Source of the DNA: Daedaleopsis sinensis
Lineage: Eukaryota > Basidiomycota > Agaricomycetes > Polyporales > Polyporaceae
Direction of reading: 5' to 3'
Length of the DNA stretch: 64,000 bases
Assembly (NCBI GenBank): GCA_033807695.1
Contig: CM066307.1
Location: 4,092,001-4,156,000, forward strand
Shown: positions 1 to 12,539 of the stretch, piece by piece
How positions within the stretch are numbered: position 1 is the stretch's first letter
Layout of the letters: the number at the start of each line of letters is the position of its first letter
Position numbers and translations under genes: made by a program
Notes under the pieces: generated by a model
What the model saw: only the letters and a program-made list of their open reading frames with translations
Database searches by the model: none
What the model was told of the DNA's origin: nothing

Positions 1-117
1 GACGATCCTAGCCTGCTCCGCCGAATCGACTTCGCAGGGACTCATCGCTGCGCGGCTTGCTCACGAACATTTACTACCAATCAAGCACTCACAACGCACC
101 AGAGCGCATGTTCAACA

Positions 118-3100
118 GTGAGGAATACGCTAACCCAAGCACTCAGTCATATACACAAGCTCGCAAAGCGGCGCTCAGAAGATATCCGACTCAGCGTCGC
201 CCCGGCGGCGTTGTCCTCCCTGCCCTCCCCACCTATATCTACGACACATCGGGCGTCGGTTCACGAAGAAATCTCAGAGTCCGCCGTCGGCGCGGACTTC
301 TCAGAGCCTGGTGCAGTGGAGTCAGAAACAGCTGTGGCGGACGAAGCTTCTACCAGACTCGGACGCCCTCGCCGCTCACGCATAACCATTCCAAAGCGCT
401 TCATCGAAAACCGATCGGAGGAGACCGAAAGACCATTGCCCAATAAGCGGCGACGTCTTGTCCCACCTCACGAATGTGGCCCGGCGCCGCAGCCATCTCC
501 GTTGAACGTCTCTCTCCCGGATCCTCCCTTCTTCGACCACGCCAATGCTCCCAATCCACTGGCTCCTAGTAGACTCTCAGTTGCCGATGCTACTATCTCC
601 GCTACTACAGATGTGGCTGGTCCGGGAGGCTCGACCAGTCCGCAGCCACCTCAACACTCCCGCGGACTCCCAGTACGCTCCGATTGCGATATTTTCGGGC
701 TCTGTCGCCAATATCTCTCTTCTTCGGTGTCCAACCACGATCCTGACCGGATCGTTGTGGACGATAGCTCGCGCGCGGAACAAAGCTCATCTCCACGCTT
801 CTACGCTCCACGTAATCCATATTACCCATATCCTAACTGGAGCTCTTTCCGACTGGGGAAGTGGTACTGGGAAGGGTCGGCCACGAAGTCGGAGTCAAGC
901 TTCCAAGAGCTCCGGGAAATACTCCTCGACCCAGGGTTTGACAAGGCAGAGCTGAGAGGGACGAGATGGAGGGACATCAATCGTAGGCTCGCATCAGAGG
1001 ATGTCACATGTGTTGACGGAGTCGCGGACGCAGACAGATGGTGGGAGACACCTGTGACACTCTCCGTCCCCGTACATAAACGCGAGGTGAATGCGGGCAC
1101 TCATAAGTTTGTGGCCACCTCTCTTTGGCATCGTAAAATTTTAGCAGCTATCCGCGCCCGATTGATGGATCCCGAAACATTCCCACACTTCCACCTCGAG
1201 CCTTACCAACTCGTCTGGGATCCGTTTGGCGACCCCTCTCGGACTAACCGTGTATACGGAGAAGCGTACACATCTCAAGCGTTCATCGATGCCCACGAAG
1301 AACTCCAACGCTCTCCGCGAGAACCAGGCTGTGATCTTCCACGAATTGTCGTCGCGCTCATGTTCGCATCTGACCAGACACACTTAACCGACTTTGGCCA
1401 TGATAAACTATGGCCGTTGTACATGGCGTTCGGAAATGAATCCAAGTACAGACGGGCTGAGCTATCTACTCGTGCGTTTGATCACATCGCCTACTTCGGC
1501 TCTGTAAGCGTTTCTCATATTTGTATCGCCCTATTGATTCATTCAGCATTTCTAGCTTCCCCCGGCTTTCAAGGATATGCTGAAGAAAGAACTTGGCACC
1601 GGGTTCAAATTTACGGACGGCCTAGCGACGCATTGTTGTCGCGAACTTTTCCATGCTCAATGGGAGGCCTTACTCGACGACGACTTCGTCCACGCCTACG
1701 AACATGGATTCATCGTCTGCTGTTACGACGGGGTGTCGAGGAGATTCTACCCCCGAATATTCAGCTACTCAGCTGATTATCCGGAAAAGTGAGTGGCTCA
1801 GATCGTAGCGTCGGATCTGCATGAAAATCACGTCGACTCCACAGGGTCTTAATTGCCAGCATACGCACTCTGGGACGTTGCCCTTGTCCCAGGTGCCTCC
1901 TACCGATGGACCGCTTGCACCTTCTTGGGACTGTCAAGGACACTGCTGAGAGAAGATCCCTTGCCCGCGTTGACAATCATGAGCGACGAGCTACTGTCGA
2001 AGCTGCTCGTGACTTAATCTACAACCAGATGTACGCCGTTAGCAGCAAAAAGGTAGAAGATCTGCTATCTAGCCAATCTCTTGTACCCACGATGGTACGT
2101 CCTCCTTTTGTTTATCCCATCGGGTTCGATATTAAGCTCAATAACGATCAGAATGCCTTTTCAAAAAGATTGAAGACATCCTCGCTCGATATATTCCGTG
2201 CACTTCCTGTCGACATGCTACATGAATTAGAGCTCGGTGTTTGGAAAAGTCTACTCGTACATTTGCTGCGACTTCTTGACGCGCAGGATGACAAGTTGAA
2301 GGAGGAGTTCGACCGACGGTAAGAAAAGACCGTTCTCATCAAAGCTGCCAAATTTTCTATCTAAACCTTTATGCTAGGTGTAGGCTTTTGCCTTCATTTG
2401 GTCGCGACATTATACGCAAAATCTATACCAACCGTTCTGAGCTATCTAAGATGACAGCTCACGAATACGCCGAGCTCCTGAAGGTACGATTGCCCCGCAA
2501 TCATCATAGCTGTCGAGCTGAAGCGCTCTCCTTGGTTGACTCCGTACAGTGTGCGATACCACTGTTCCATGGCCTTCTTCCGGATCCTCATAACAGTCGA
2601 CTCGTGAAGCTACTCTTCGCGCTCGCCTACTGGCATGGAATAGCCGGTCTCCAATTGCACATCGATATGACCGTTGATCTCCTGGAGAGTATCACTACGG
2701 CTCTAGGACGGCGTCTCAGAAGCTTCAAATCCACTACCTGCGCAGCATATAATACCGTAGAGCTCGAAACGGAGGTAGCGAAGCGGAAGCGTCGGGCAGA
2801 AAAAGCTGCAATGCTCACCAGCGGAGCTGCTGCCTCCTCCGCACTTCCGAATCCCCCATCCAAGCGGCCGAAGACCTTGAATCTTAACACTTATAAGCTT
2901 CATGCTCTCGGTGACTATGCATACTACATACGGACCATGGGCACAACGGATTCATACTCGACCGAATCGGTGATTCATGATTTTCCCTCCAGATCGTCGG
3001 AGCGCTCACGCCTTGATCATAGGGTTCGGAGATACGTCATAGGGAGCCCAAAGGTCAGTATAGACGTACGGGTGGCAAGAATATCCAAAAGGCATTCTCC

Positions 3101-4671
3101 AGAATAGAGCACAGGCAAAGGATGGTCGCTATCATTCGGGGCCGATTGCCGCCTTCATTAGGAACGCATGCGCTTTCTACTCGTCAACACAAATCAGTCG
3201 CCCAGAAAGCCGCGCTCCGCATCAAGCCTGACCCAGTGCCGGACGACATATCTTTGCAATACAATATTGGGAAGACGGAAAACAACGTGATCCATTTGTC
3301 AAACCTCTTGACTGCCAACGCCGGCGACCCAGCCATATCCGTCGGTTTTGTCTCTCACGTATTTTGGTGTTGCGTTTACTCATTTCCCGGACAGAACTTC
3401 ACCTCGAAGCTACGCAAATATTTAGCTCCTAGGATTGAAGACATGATGAAAAGCGAGGTGGGCGCAAACCAATCCGATGGCTTCGATGAAGACCCTGCGG
3501 CGGCATTGCATGAATATGTACACATCAGGAATGACCGTATATATCATCATAAACGGGTGAGGATGAGGTTAACTCGTGTTGTGTCACACTCGAATACTAA
3601 AGTATTGTCGTACGCTTCAGGTTTGGCTAAACTACACGACGTACGATGTACGCCGCGCTCGAGATATTGTCAACCCCGGAACCGAGCATTGTAACATCAT
3701 GATGCTTGACCGCACAGTGCCCGCTCATGGAAGCAGCCCGCAAGGACGCTTCTTATATGCCCGGGTACTAGGTGCATACCATGCCAACGTCGTATACAAC
3801 GGTCCAAGTTCTATAGACTACCACCCGCGTCGTGTCGACTTTCTGTGGGTAAGGTGGTACAAGCTCGTCCGTGGTGGAGATATCTCGTTATCGGTATCCG
3901 AACTCCCTCAGGTTGCCTTCCACCCGATTCACTCGGAGTCAGCGTTCGGTTTCGTCGATCCAGCTGACGTGCTGCGAGCCTGTCACATCATCCCACTATG
4001 GAGCGAGGGCAGATGCCATGCCGAAGGCGAATATGGATTATCTGGCTGCGCTAGGGACAAGGACGATTACAAGGGATATGTCGTTGGCTGGTAAGCTTTT
4101 GATGAAAGTTTTGGGTGACGAATGCTAAGAAGCTCACGCCACCAAACATCAGCTTTGCAGATCGGGATATCCTTATGCGATACCATTGGGGGATTGCAGT
4201 AGGACACACCTATGCTCATGCGGCGATCCCCCAATCTATACATCCAACTGAGGCGGCGTCTCCCGGGCCTCCCCAGGAGACTGAGATGATAGACATAGAG
4301 GGCGACGAGAGTGGGTGCCAATGCCATGCAGATCACCGCAGTAATGACAACTGACCGTAGATTATGTTGTGATAACAGGTGTCGACTTTCAGGTGTCTCA
4401 TGACACTCTTCTCGGAGCTGCCGTATCGCCGCTGGAAGAATCGTCCCGTGCGGAAGACGATTCCGCTCAGCCGAGTCATGGTCGCGCACTGGATCTACCA
4501 ACACAGCAGCTGGTCGACGAACTCGACATGTATTCGGAAGACTCTAGTGACGAAGAAGATGAGCTTGAACACGATGTCGAAACCGAAGGTGACCCCTACC
4601 GAGACGACCCCAGCTTAGACTTCGAAGAGGATCTTGAAGACTCTCACTATCCGGGACTCAGACTCTACTAG
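118..4671 (+). CDS. Plavaka-family DNA transposase, multi-exon
   Basis: Spliced transposase gene. The first exon runs from the ATG at 118 to about 1500. It has a low-complexity N-terminus with basic stretches and then the family's core block: F-A-S-D-Q-T-H-L-T near 1365-1390, followed by a W-P-L-Y-M-A-F-G-N segment. Later exons encode C-P-C-P-R-C-L (about 1875), L-P-V-D-M-L-H-E-L-E-L-G-V-W (about 2205), L-P-S-F-G-R-D-I-I-R (about 2390) and T-D-S-Y-S-T-E (about 2950). The domain from 3620 to 4200 contains F-L-W-V-R-W and D-R-D-I-L-M-R-Y. Introns fit at about 1790-1845, 2095-2150, 2321-2378 and 2484-2550. An acidic tail is open to 4671, though a stop at 4354 could end the protein earlier. Family placement rests on remembered consensus. 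Segments around 2970-3120 and 3340-3400 are hard to splice, so decay there is possible. Confidence 0.8.
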
Positions 4672-5168
4672 TAGCTACGATCAGAGACCGTTGCATTCGT
4701 ACCAGCCTACCTTCCCGCTCACGACTCGCATTATGCCAATAATGCGGCACATCCTCCTCCAAATCGAGTTGCTGCCATATCACAGGCCCCAGAACCAAGC
4801 ATGTGCGCCGCGTCCGATGCGCGTCAGACGCCGAATGTATGTTCGATACAGACTCGGAGTTGGCAGAAGCTGGCAAGAAAACCATCCCCACTTTACATTT
4901 GCGAGTTCGATTCTCCCGGGGGCGCACAAGTGGAGCTACAGTCACAGCGTAGTTTCAGTCTGCCGAACATGCGAGTCCATCTTCTAAACAATTGACGTAA
5001 CATCCTGGTGCGTGCTGCGGCGTGGCGTGGAGCCTGCAGTAATCATACTTGCAATTATCCCTACTGAAACTCGGTGACAATGACAGGTGCCGGGACTTCT
5101 ACTGCCAGAGATGGAGCACCACAACATTTCTCCCCAATCGCTCCCAGCTAAGGTTCCGAATACGACCG

Positions 5169-7108
5169 ATGAACCTCAGTATTTATCATGATGCTGCGTC
5201 CTCGGAGTCACAGTCTGAGCCCCTCCGCGTTCACCCTGCCAGTGGGACTAATACCCTCGAGCTCGACTGTAGAACATATATTCTCGGACCTGGAACCAAC
5301 CGCACAGTCGCGGAGCACATCGTCAAGAGCTTGATGAAACGCTTTGAGTCAAAGGAATCCGAGTCGAGGGTGCGCAAGCGACATAATCATGAAGTGGATG
5401 ATTTGAATCAGGATGATAAACCACGCAGTGAGTGTAAACTTACATTCAATACAAACAAGCTTGTCATCTAACATCAGCCATGATTCCTCGATGGTTCAAG
5501 AGCAACGCAAACGTATACAACTACATGTTACGCCAGTGACGGTGTCGGACGAATCCATGTGCAGCGCTGACAGGATAATGATGCACTCAGATCCTTCGGC
5601 TTCAACAGGGTCAGATGGCAGTGCGCTCAATGAGATTGCACCAGAGAACATTCGTTCCGAAGATCGAGTGGTCGTCCGAGGAAGAAAGTCCTTCAATACA
5701 GTTCGCTTCGCGAATCAACCCGTGAGTATAGCACCATTCAGGCTGCGGATTCGTTGAGCGCTCACCGCATATGATGACCTTACGTACTAGGAGACTCTCG
5801 CTCCAGTTCAATCTGCAACGGCAAACAGAAACAGGACCCCGACGTCACTGTTAGCAAACCTCCGAAGTGCCTTACGTAAACCATGCTTGAAGGTAAGCTA
5901 CTTCACATTGTCCGAGTCCGTGTGTGGATTAGTAACATTCTCTCATTGCGATCAAGGTCTTCGTCTTTGAACACGGCGTGCCAAGAGCACCGTTCATTGC
6001 CGCACAGGACGTCCGCCTACGCACTGTCTTCCAGGAGCCCGACTGGAACACTCGATTCATACCGACGCTCCTCAAGTACTTGGGCGATTGCGAAGATCCC
6101 TGCTCATGGATCAACCCACACCTGGCCTTGGCACAGAGTCTGATAATTGTGGAAGTCCTTCAGATAATTTGGAACACCGTCTATGGTGACCGTATCAGTT
6201 GGAATGTGCTTAGTGGAGACGAGGTGTTCAACATGGTGAGTGCAATGATCCGACTTTCTGACTACCTGTTGTTGAGCGAGCCCTAGGCAATGAGCCGCGT
6301 TCATGATTGGTTCCACGGATTCAGCACTGCAGCGCTACGAATGCTCGATGGCTTCTTCAAGATGCTCCCTGACAAGTATTCCGATATGGACTGCCGGCGC
6401 GGTTACTGCGTCAAACTCATAGAGGGCGGGCGTATCCTCTTTGCAAAACCCCATCGCGCGACTCCTAAGGTGGGCTTAATAACTCGTCCTCAGGCGTATC
6501 CGAGACTTTCATGATACTGACATGGTACTACTTCAGGGCTTGTATAGATCCCCATTTGTTCTCCATCCTCTATCCGTTCATTACAGGGTCACCACAGGGG
6601 CACTCCCTATCCCTCAACTGGGACGTGGCGGCGACGAGGGGTATGGAGCAATCGGCCTATCAGCAGCCGCGGTAGGATCTGTTCATCACGCATTCGCATT
6701 CTCCGATGCTAATGTCGTATATCATTTTAGGCGTATCATGCTGCAGCGTTGTGGTGCCTTCGCAAGATATGGTACGATGAAAGCGGTAACCCAGCCATTA
6801 TTAGGATGGTAAATCCTGATAATGGGGCCGATGGTCCCCACGAGGTCTCGTACGCTTTGATAGACTTCCGGTTGAAAGCTGCGCAATGTTCAAAATCCGC
6901 GCGACGTCTTTCTGCTAAACAGCTAGCCCGGATCAAAAAGGAGACAGCAAGATGGAAGCGCGTTCCTAGCACGCCTTTCAATGCATGGAGTCCGCGCGAC
7001 GAGTCAATACCTGACGAGGATCTCTCGAGCTTAGTGGACTCCGGCGACTCGGATTCGGACCCAGACGACTCCGAGTTCGCAGTCGAAAATAATACCAATT
7101 CCACGTAG
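5169..7108 (+). CDS. Conserved basidiomycete protein of unknown function, multi-exon
   Basis: Multi-exon gene downstream of and parallel to the Plavaka gene. Exons can be followed at about 5169-5427, 5480-5718, 5791-5892, 5957-6235, 6287-6468, 6538-6672 and 6731-7108, with standard GT-AG introns such as 6236-6286 and 6469-6537. Conserved blocks are P-F-I-A-A-Q-D-V-R-L-R (about 5985), D-W-N-T-R-F-I-P-T-L-L, and Y-R-S-P-F-V-L near 6545, with an acidic tail ending in a TAG at 7106. I recognise the architecture as a multicopy protein family of mushroom-forming fungi, possibly the uncharacterised DUF6532 group, but could not check. No catalytic motif is visible. The start is uncertain and upstream exons back to about 4730 are possible. 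An AATAAA poly(A)-like signal lies near 7150. Confidence 0.65.
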
Positions 7109-7478
7109 TCTACGACTCGGACGCATCGACGCTACAGCTACAGATTTCTAATAAATGAATAGCTCGACTCTGATTCGTATGCACACATACATACTACAGC
7201 GTCGGATCGTGAGATTAAGTACGTAGTACGTATGATCTAAGATCCATGGTGATTTCATGGCTATCGTCTTTGTCGTGACTTCAAGTTGTTGAACTCGGAC
7301 GCGTTCAACTTGAAGCGAACCGACTTGAAGCTTTAAGCTTTAAGCTCAAGTTCAAATTGGAGCTGTTACTCTGGGAGGCGCCGAGGGAGGGTAGGCGGCT
7401 TCCCACGATGAGATCTTCAACAGGACACCTGGCAGTGGCGGCAGCCGCGGCCACGGCGTCTTAGAGTCATCCTCCCTT
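7109..7478. other. 3' flank with short inverted repeats
   Basis: Non-coding. It holds an AATAAA-like element near 7150 and a perfect 10-bp inverted repeat, CTTCAAGTTG at 7279-7288 with its complement at 7306-7315. This is followed by AAGCTTTAAGCTTTAAGCT-type repetition to about 7340. No gene seen. Confidence 0.6.
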
Positions 7479-7483
7479 CCATC

Positions 7484-7985
7484 GTGGCCCGGACGGTCAC
7501 TCGACAGCGACAGCGACAGCGAGTACAGAGGTGAACAGCGAGTACAGAGGTGGCCCGGCGTGAAGACAGTCGGGGTACCGACTCGACGCATGCAAAGCAC
7601 TCTTCTTCGCTGCTATCCTTCTGTCCAACGACCACGGTGTTACACTGGCCGCATCGACATCCCCTATCTCCATCGTGGCCTGGACGGTCACTCGACAGCG
7701 ACAGCGAGTACAGAGGTGGCCCGGCGTGAAGACAGTCGGTATCCCGACTCGACGCATGCAAAGCACTCTTCTTCGCTGCTATCCTTCTGCCCAACGACGA
7801 CGGCGTTACACTGGCTGCGATGCCACATCGACATCCCCTATCCCCATCGTGGTCCGGACGGTCACTCGACAGCGACAGCGAGTACAGAGGTGGCCCGGCG
7901 TGAAGACAGTCGGGGTACTGACTCGACGAATGCAAAGCACTCGTGCTCGCTCCATCCTTCTAACCACGACCACGGTGTAGACCGC
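7484..7985. repeat. Three-copy tandem repeat, unit about 175-190 bp
   Basis: Three direct copies begin near 7484, 7675 and 7850. Each carries the block GGACGGTCACTCGACAGCGA, then AGTACAGAGGTGGCCCGGCG, then ACTCGACGCATGCAAAGCAC. Several ORFs cross it on both strands but only as a by-product of the repeat. A degenerate relative of one unit lies at 19,245-19,320. Confidence 0.8.
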
Positions 7986-9735
7986 GGTCGACTTGGGTAG
8001 ACCCCATCAACTGGACTCAATGCTTCACTGTAACACCCTCGCAAAGGATGGCCGGATACTAGACGTATTGCTAACGGTTCATGTGAGTTGTCACATCCTG
8101 ATCGCGTGAACTCCGGTTAACCTGTGCAAATCCGATGCCGCTGTGGTTTTTCTTGCACCTTGCGAAGTGTGCGCCTTTGTTTGTTGTGTATGCTCTATTA
8201 CTGTAGCGAGAAGGGATAAGGGGTGACGGGAAACTGGTAATGGACAACATTGTGCGTATGACAAGAGTTTCGTCTTGCCCACTTACGAAGAATGTGCACC
8301 CCGCGCTCTAAATCGCTCAATGGTTCTTGCTGTTGTGCATTCGAGTTGTAGTTTGTCTTGTCCTCGTGCGGACTGCTACGTGGGACGGTATCGAAAGGAA
8401 GGAACGGCAATAGAGACGATCATGGCAGGATACAAGTACACATTCAAGTTCCCTTGACGTGGCTATTCACGCCCTTTTCTTATTTTCCATCTCATGTTGC
8501 TGAAGCTGATTCTATGTCTATCATCATGGTATAAGTATCGCTTACGTATGATAATTGTTGAAGTTCGGAATGCGCGAGCTAGCGAGCGCGGACGGAACGA
8601 GGGCTTAGTACGAAGCATGAGTGGACACTGGCAAATGCGGAAGAGAAGAGCCTCGCTCCCGCCCGGAGCGCTTAAAGGCTTGTCTTCTGGTCATCTCGTC
8701 CTCTCACCAAAATACTTGCAATCCACCCACCGACACCCTAGCGCTTTGGTGGTGAGTCGACCTTCCACCTCGCGCTCGAGCGAGATCCCGGCACGCGACG
8801 CGAGTCGGCAGCGTTGGAAGACTCGTCCGAGCGACGCGCAACGCGCGTCCTTTTGCTCGGGCGAGCAGCGCGCAGCTCGACACGTTCTCTGGACTCGGAA
8901 AATCAGGACGCGACCGGACAGCCTCTTCGAGGCTAGCCTTGCCGGAATCCCGTCTCTACCCAACTACGAGACAATGTTTCCACCACGCATGTATTGTCGT
9001 TGTGTATGCACGAAAGCTACAGTGCTATTCGTGCAACTTAGGAAGCCCAGTACCAATGTCATCTACGCAAAACAAGCCGTCTGCGCAAAGAGGGTTGCAA
9101 GTTGTCTTAACGTGATTTATTATTTATTATTAATTTTGATGACCCTGGGGCCTCCACGGTCCAAGGCACCGGGCTTGCTAGATATGTAAGGGTTCGGAGT
9201 TTCGGCGGAATGGTTTGGGCGCCGGAAAGCGGCAACCGCCGCCCGCGCGTCATGCCAGCAGCCGGGGCCGCGGCCAGTCCCAGTCTAAGTCTTTCCCCCC
9301 GGCCTCCGAGTCGGAATCACTAGTCACTAGTAAAGCCTCATCCTCCTTCCTCTCCTCCTTCTCTCGCTGAACACAACTCAGTGCGTTTAGAAGCTTGAAC
9401 CTCCAATAATATGGCCGCATGCGACTCAGACTCCCGAGGCGATACTATGTCCAACTCTTGTCCACTAGCCGCTTACTCGACACTTCTTGACCGCCAGTGG
9501 CAACCGCCTGACACAGTGGCTGCGGTGTTAACCGCGGACTCTTCTCGAACAGCACGGGTGCGGATAGCCATTCAACCTACTTAACTTCCGGGGTCTCGAT
9601 GCGGCGCGCGAAGTCTGGGCGTGACATCCCGTGGCATGAATTCGGCGTGCAAGTTCTAATTGTAGTGAGTACCAAGTTCTATCGCATACTCTATTCGGGA
9701 CTGTGGCACATTCGAGGATGGTATTCCACCAACAT
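7986..9735. other. Gene-poor region
   Basis: No convincing gene. A 231-codon ORF at 8494-9189 shows no protein-like composition, splice structure or family resemblance. A GTGTTAACCGCGGACTC motif at 9525-9541 recurs elsewhere in the gene-poor block. Confidence 0.5.
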
Positions 9736-9742
9736 CACCCGG

Positions 9743-9801
9743 ACTCGGGTGCGGGTGCGGTGCGGATACGGGTGCGGATATGGTACGGATTCGGGTGCGG
9801 G
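9743..9801. repeat. GGGTGCGGnTnCGG microsatellite-like tract
   Basis: Degenerate tandem iterations of GGGTGCGG / GGATACGG over about 60 bases in otherwise unique sequence. Confidence 0.7.
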
Positions 9802-10067
9802 ACGACTTGCGAGCGTCGAGCGTAACGCCGCCCCGCCCCGCGCATCGAGCTCGGGCTCGTGGGCTCCGTTAATGGGGAAGGTATCTCCAGTCGGTTTGAC
9901 ATCACACACGTAGCAGTGGAGTCGACGAGCAACAGTAGTGTCGATCAAGATACACGATTGTGATGCGAGAAAATGATCTACATGACATATCCGGACGAGC
10001 CTTCGCATGCCATGCGGAGAGGCGGTCAGTGGTCACTGGCACGATGAGGCCTGACGGGCCATCCACC

Positions 10068-10724
10068 CTACTCCCTAAACTTCTGAGCGAGATCGCCTAG
10101 GAGCTTGATAGTGTAGTTACTGCTCAGATGATCAGGGGCCTGAAGGGAGGTGCGCGAGACTGTCACGGCGGTAGCGACGTACTCGTAGTCGATGGATTCT
10201 TGTGTTTCCCCGCCGCTGGCTCTCGCGGCCCTCTCCTTCACCTCCCTCAACAAGCACGCCTCGTTCGATTTGACATCCGTAATGTTCATGATGGTCGCGC
10301 TGAGCGCGCCAGTCACGGCCTGCGTGGAGGTGTAGAGTGCACGGACTTCTTCATTGACTCTGTCTTGCACCGCCTCATACCGCTCGATGGCGGCCTCGAT
10401 GGCAATGTGGGCCGCGCAGACGTGTGTGGCCGCACCCCCCGCGTTGTTATTCACAATATCGACGAGGTCTAGTACAGATGTGTTGAATATGAGTGAGAGA
10501 TGTAAGTGGGGAAATGTTGCAAACGTACCGGTAAGAGGGACGTGGTCTTTCTGCTGTTCGACGGTGGTAATGGCCGGGAAGCCGACTATGTCAGGATCGT
10601 ATGCACATGCTTCGCGCGCCTGGCGGATTTTATCGGAATCCGCGATCATTCGAACTGGGGGCATCGGGATGGTCTTCTCCGTATCGACGCGGACATCCGG
10701 AACTTTGAATGAGGTTTGGGACAT
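10068..10724 (-). CDS. Hypothetical protein, two exons, helical
   Basis: The ATG at 10724 opens exon 1 (10724-10529). A 60-base intron (10528-10469) has GTACGT at the donor and TAG at the acceptor, and exon 2 runs from 10468 to the stop at 10068. The intron is a multiple of three without a stop, so the unspliced frame is also open; spliced, the product is 198 residues. The middle, from V-D-I-V-N-N-N onward through E-R-Y-E-A-V-Q-D-R-V, is Ala/Glu/Val-rich and probably helical or coiled. No signal peptide, membrane segment or known domain is visible. I do not recognise the family. It stands alone in a gene-poor stretch. Codon use and a clean intron argue for a real gene. Confidence 0.55.
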   Translation of the reverse strand: MSQTSFKVPDVRVDTEKTIPMPPVRMIADSDKIRQAREACAYDPDIVGFPAITTVEQQKDHVPLTGTFATFPHLHLSLIFNTSVLDLVDIVNNNAGGAATHVCAAHIAIEAAIERYEAVQDRVNEEVRALYTSTQAVTGALSATIMNITDVKSNEACLLREVKERAARASGGETQESIDYEYVATAVTVSRTSLQAPDHLSSNYTIKLLGDLAQKFRE

Positions 10725-10746
10725 GGCGAGCAATCGTAGTGGGTAG

Positions 10747-11900
10747 ACGTGAATGAGGGCTTGCAGCTCATAACCAAACCAGTATGTGTATTATATACTG
10801 TTCCCTATGCCAGTATGTACCACGTGGCTCTGGGCCACCTTCTATCGAGCTGATTTTCGCACGGCGTTTATCCATAGCAGTATGATTGGCCATTCCTTAA
10901 GGCCCCAGTGTTCAAGTCCGTCCTGTCCCCCTGTTATGTGGAATAATCGTGAGGTATGTGTCAGTCCTTCATCCATATGGAACTCTGGCACGGTTCTCTG
11001 ACAACGTAACTATGAAACTTCACGAGCTACGGCGACGGGGCTCGAACGTGCTGCTCGTGCGTGTGTTCACTAACTTAGAAGTCCTCCGCAGATGGGCATA
11101 ATAATATTTCTCCGATCGCAGTGATTGGAGAACAGGTTACCTGTCTGAAAAACCGGTGAGTGTAATATCGCAACGTGCTAACCTTGGGCTGTGTACGTTC
11201 TCTTCTGGAGCGGGGCTGACGTTACGTGTAGCCGGTCCGGTACTTGTCCGAGTTATGCTCGTACTATACAGAGACCATCATGCGAGCAATGCTCGGACCG
11301 TCCTAGTCCACTACTTAGACTCCCTAACCTTCGGTGATAGGTCCGCATGGACTCGGAACATTAACGTCCATTCATGCCCGGCGCTGAACGAAGTACGTCG
11401 TCCGTTCGTGTCTCGGCTTTACTAGTTCTGGATGGCTTCATTTTTCGCTGCAGGTCCATATGCACGCGCACCCTTCGTAACAGGACATGGCAATACCGTT
11501 CATTCAACGATGCAAAGGTACTTACGTCGTGCGCGCCGTTTCTGTTACTCGGGGCTCAGCGCTCATGTATATGCCTCAGGCCTCAGGCCTGACATCTATC
11601 ATACTCTATCATACAGGCAGGTTCCGGGTTCGATCGTCTTCTGAGAGCGTCGCCGGGAAGCTACCGGATCGGTAGGGAAGGAATATCTTCCAACTTGAAC
11701 AGGGCTCGTTCAAGTTGCCTCCGGAGTGTCAGCCGCTGTGACAATCGCGGCAGACCGGGGCAGTGTGACACCGGAGTCACTAGTTCTAACTGACTTCATA
11801 TACGAGTGTCACCGTGACAGTTGGCTGTCGGACGTCGCGCTCCTGATACCTCCTTATCCACCACCACCCCCAACGCCACTACAACCCCCAGCCATCCACT
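10747..11900. other. Non-coding stretch with one hairpin
   Basis: No supported gene. A perfect 10-bp inverted repeat, CAACTTGAAC at 11691-11700 and GTTCAAGTTG at 11708-11717, has a 7-base loop. It matches the motif found near 7.28 and 19.12 kb. Confidence 0.6.
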
Positions 11901-11906
11901 ACCATC

Positions 11907-12531
11907 ATGTCCACCACCAGTAAGCTCACAGCCAACACTGGTCGATCGATGGCGGTAGAGACCCCCAAGAGCACGCCGTCGTTGAAGCAGGTAGCTGCTA
12001 CTACGGTCAATGGTAGGTCACGCAGCACCTCGGAGTCGTCCAAACCCCAGTCTAATTCGAATCCATCTTTCACTCTTTGTATGTCAGGGCTTGAGAACTC
12101 TGAGCCTGTCATCATCGCCGAGAACAGCTCGGGCGGGGACACGAAGCTGAACAACAACTGTCTTACGCTGAATAGAGAGGAGCGTGAGGTCTCACGTCGT
12201 ATGTATTCGCGCAGTACGTCGTTTTACGGGCTCCCGTTCTCATATATGCCAGGGGCGGAGACCTCTCGCGACAGACAAGCGGTCCTTAACGACCTTCACT
12301 CGATCACGGGGCGGATCGAAAAAATACAGGTCGAGTACGTGTTGGCGATCGCGCAGATGATGTAAGTACCCTTTGCTCATTGTGTTGCTGTATGCGCGCT
12401 ATGATGTACTGACATTGGGACATCGCAGTGGTCGCGACCCCAAGGACGTCTTCATACATATCCTCCGCAAGGCGAAGAATAGCCATGACAAGAGAGACAC
12501 GTGCGTGGTGTGTCAGGCCGGTTCCGTCTGA
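11907..12531 (+). CDS. Hypothetical protein, two exons
   Basis: Exon 1 is 11907-12361 and exon 2 is 12429-12531, joined across a 67-base intron with GTAAGT at the donor and GCAG at the acceptor. The 185-residue product is Ser/Thr-rich at the N-terminus. A more structured C-terminal half includes R-M-Y-S-R-S-T-S-F-Y-G-L-P-F and an Ile/Leu/Val-rich helix across the splice, ending near C-V-V-C-Q-A-G-S-V. The start is the first ATG of the frame, in ACCATCATGTCC context. No known domain or membrane segment. The clean intron and the fit of the frame across it are the main evidence. Confidence 0.5.
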
Positions 12532-12539
12532 TTGTCGTT

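Noticed and set aside
8494..9189. 231-codon + ORF
   Set aside because: No domain, no splice context, and composition not unlike the surrounding non-coding DNA.
11025..11060. tRNA B-box-like TTCGAGCC on the - strand
   Set aside because: No A box or pairing arms at the right distance.
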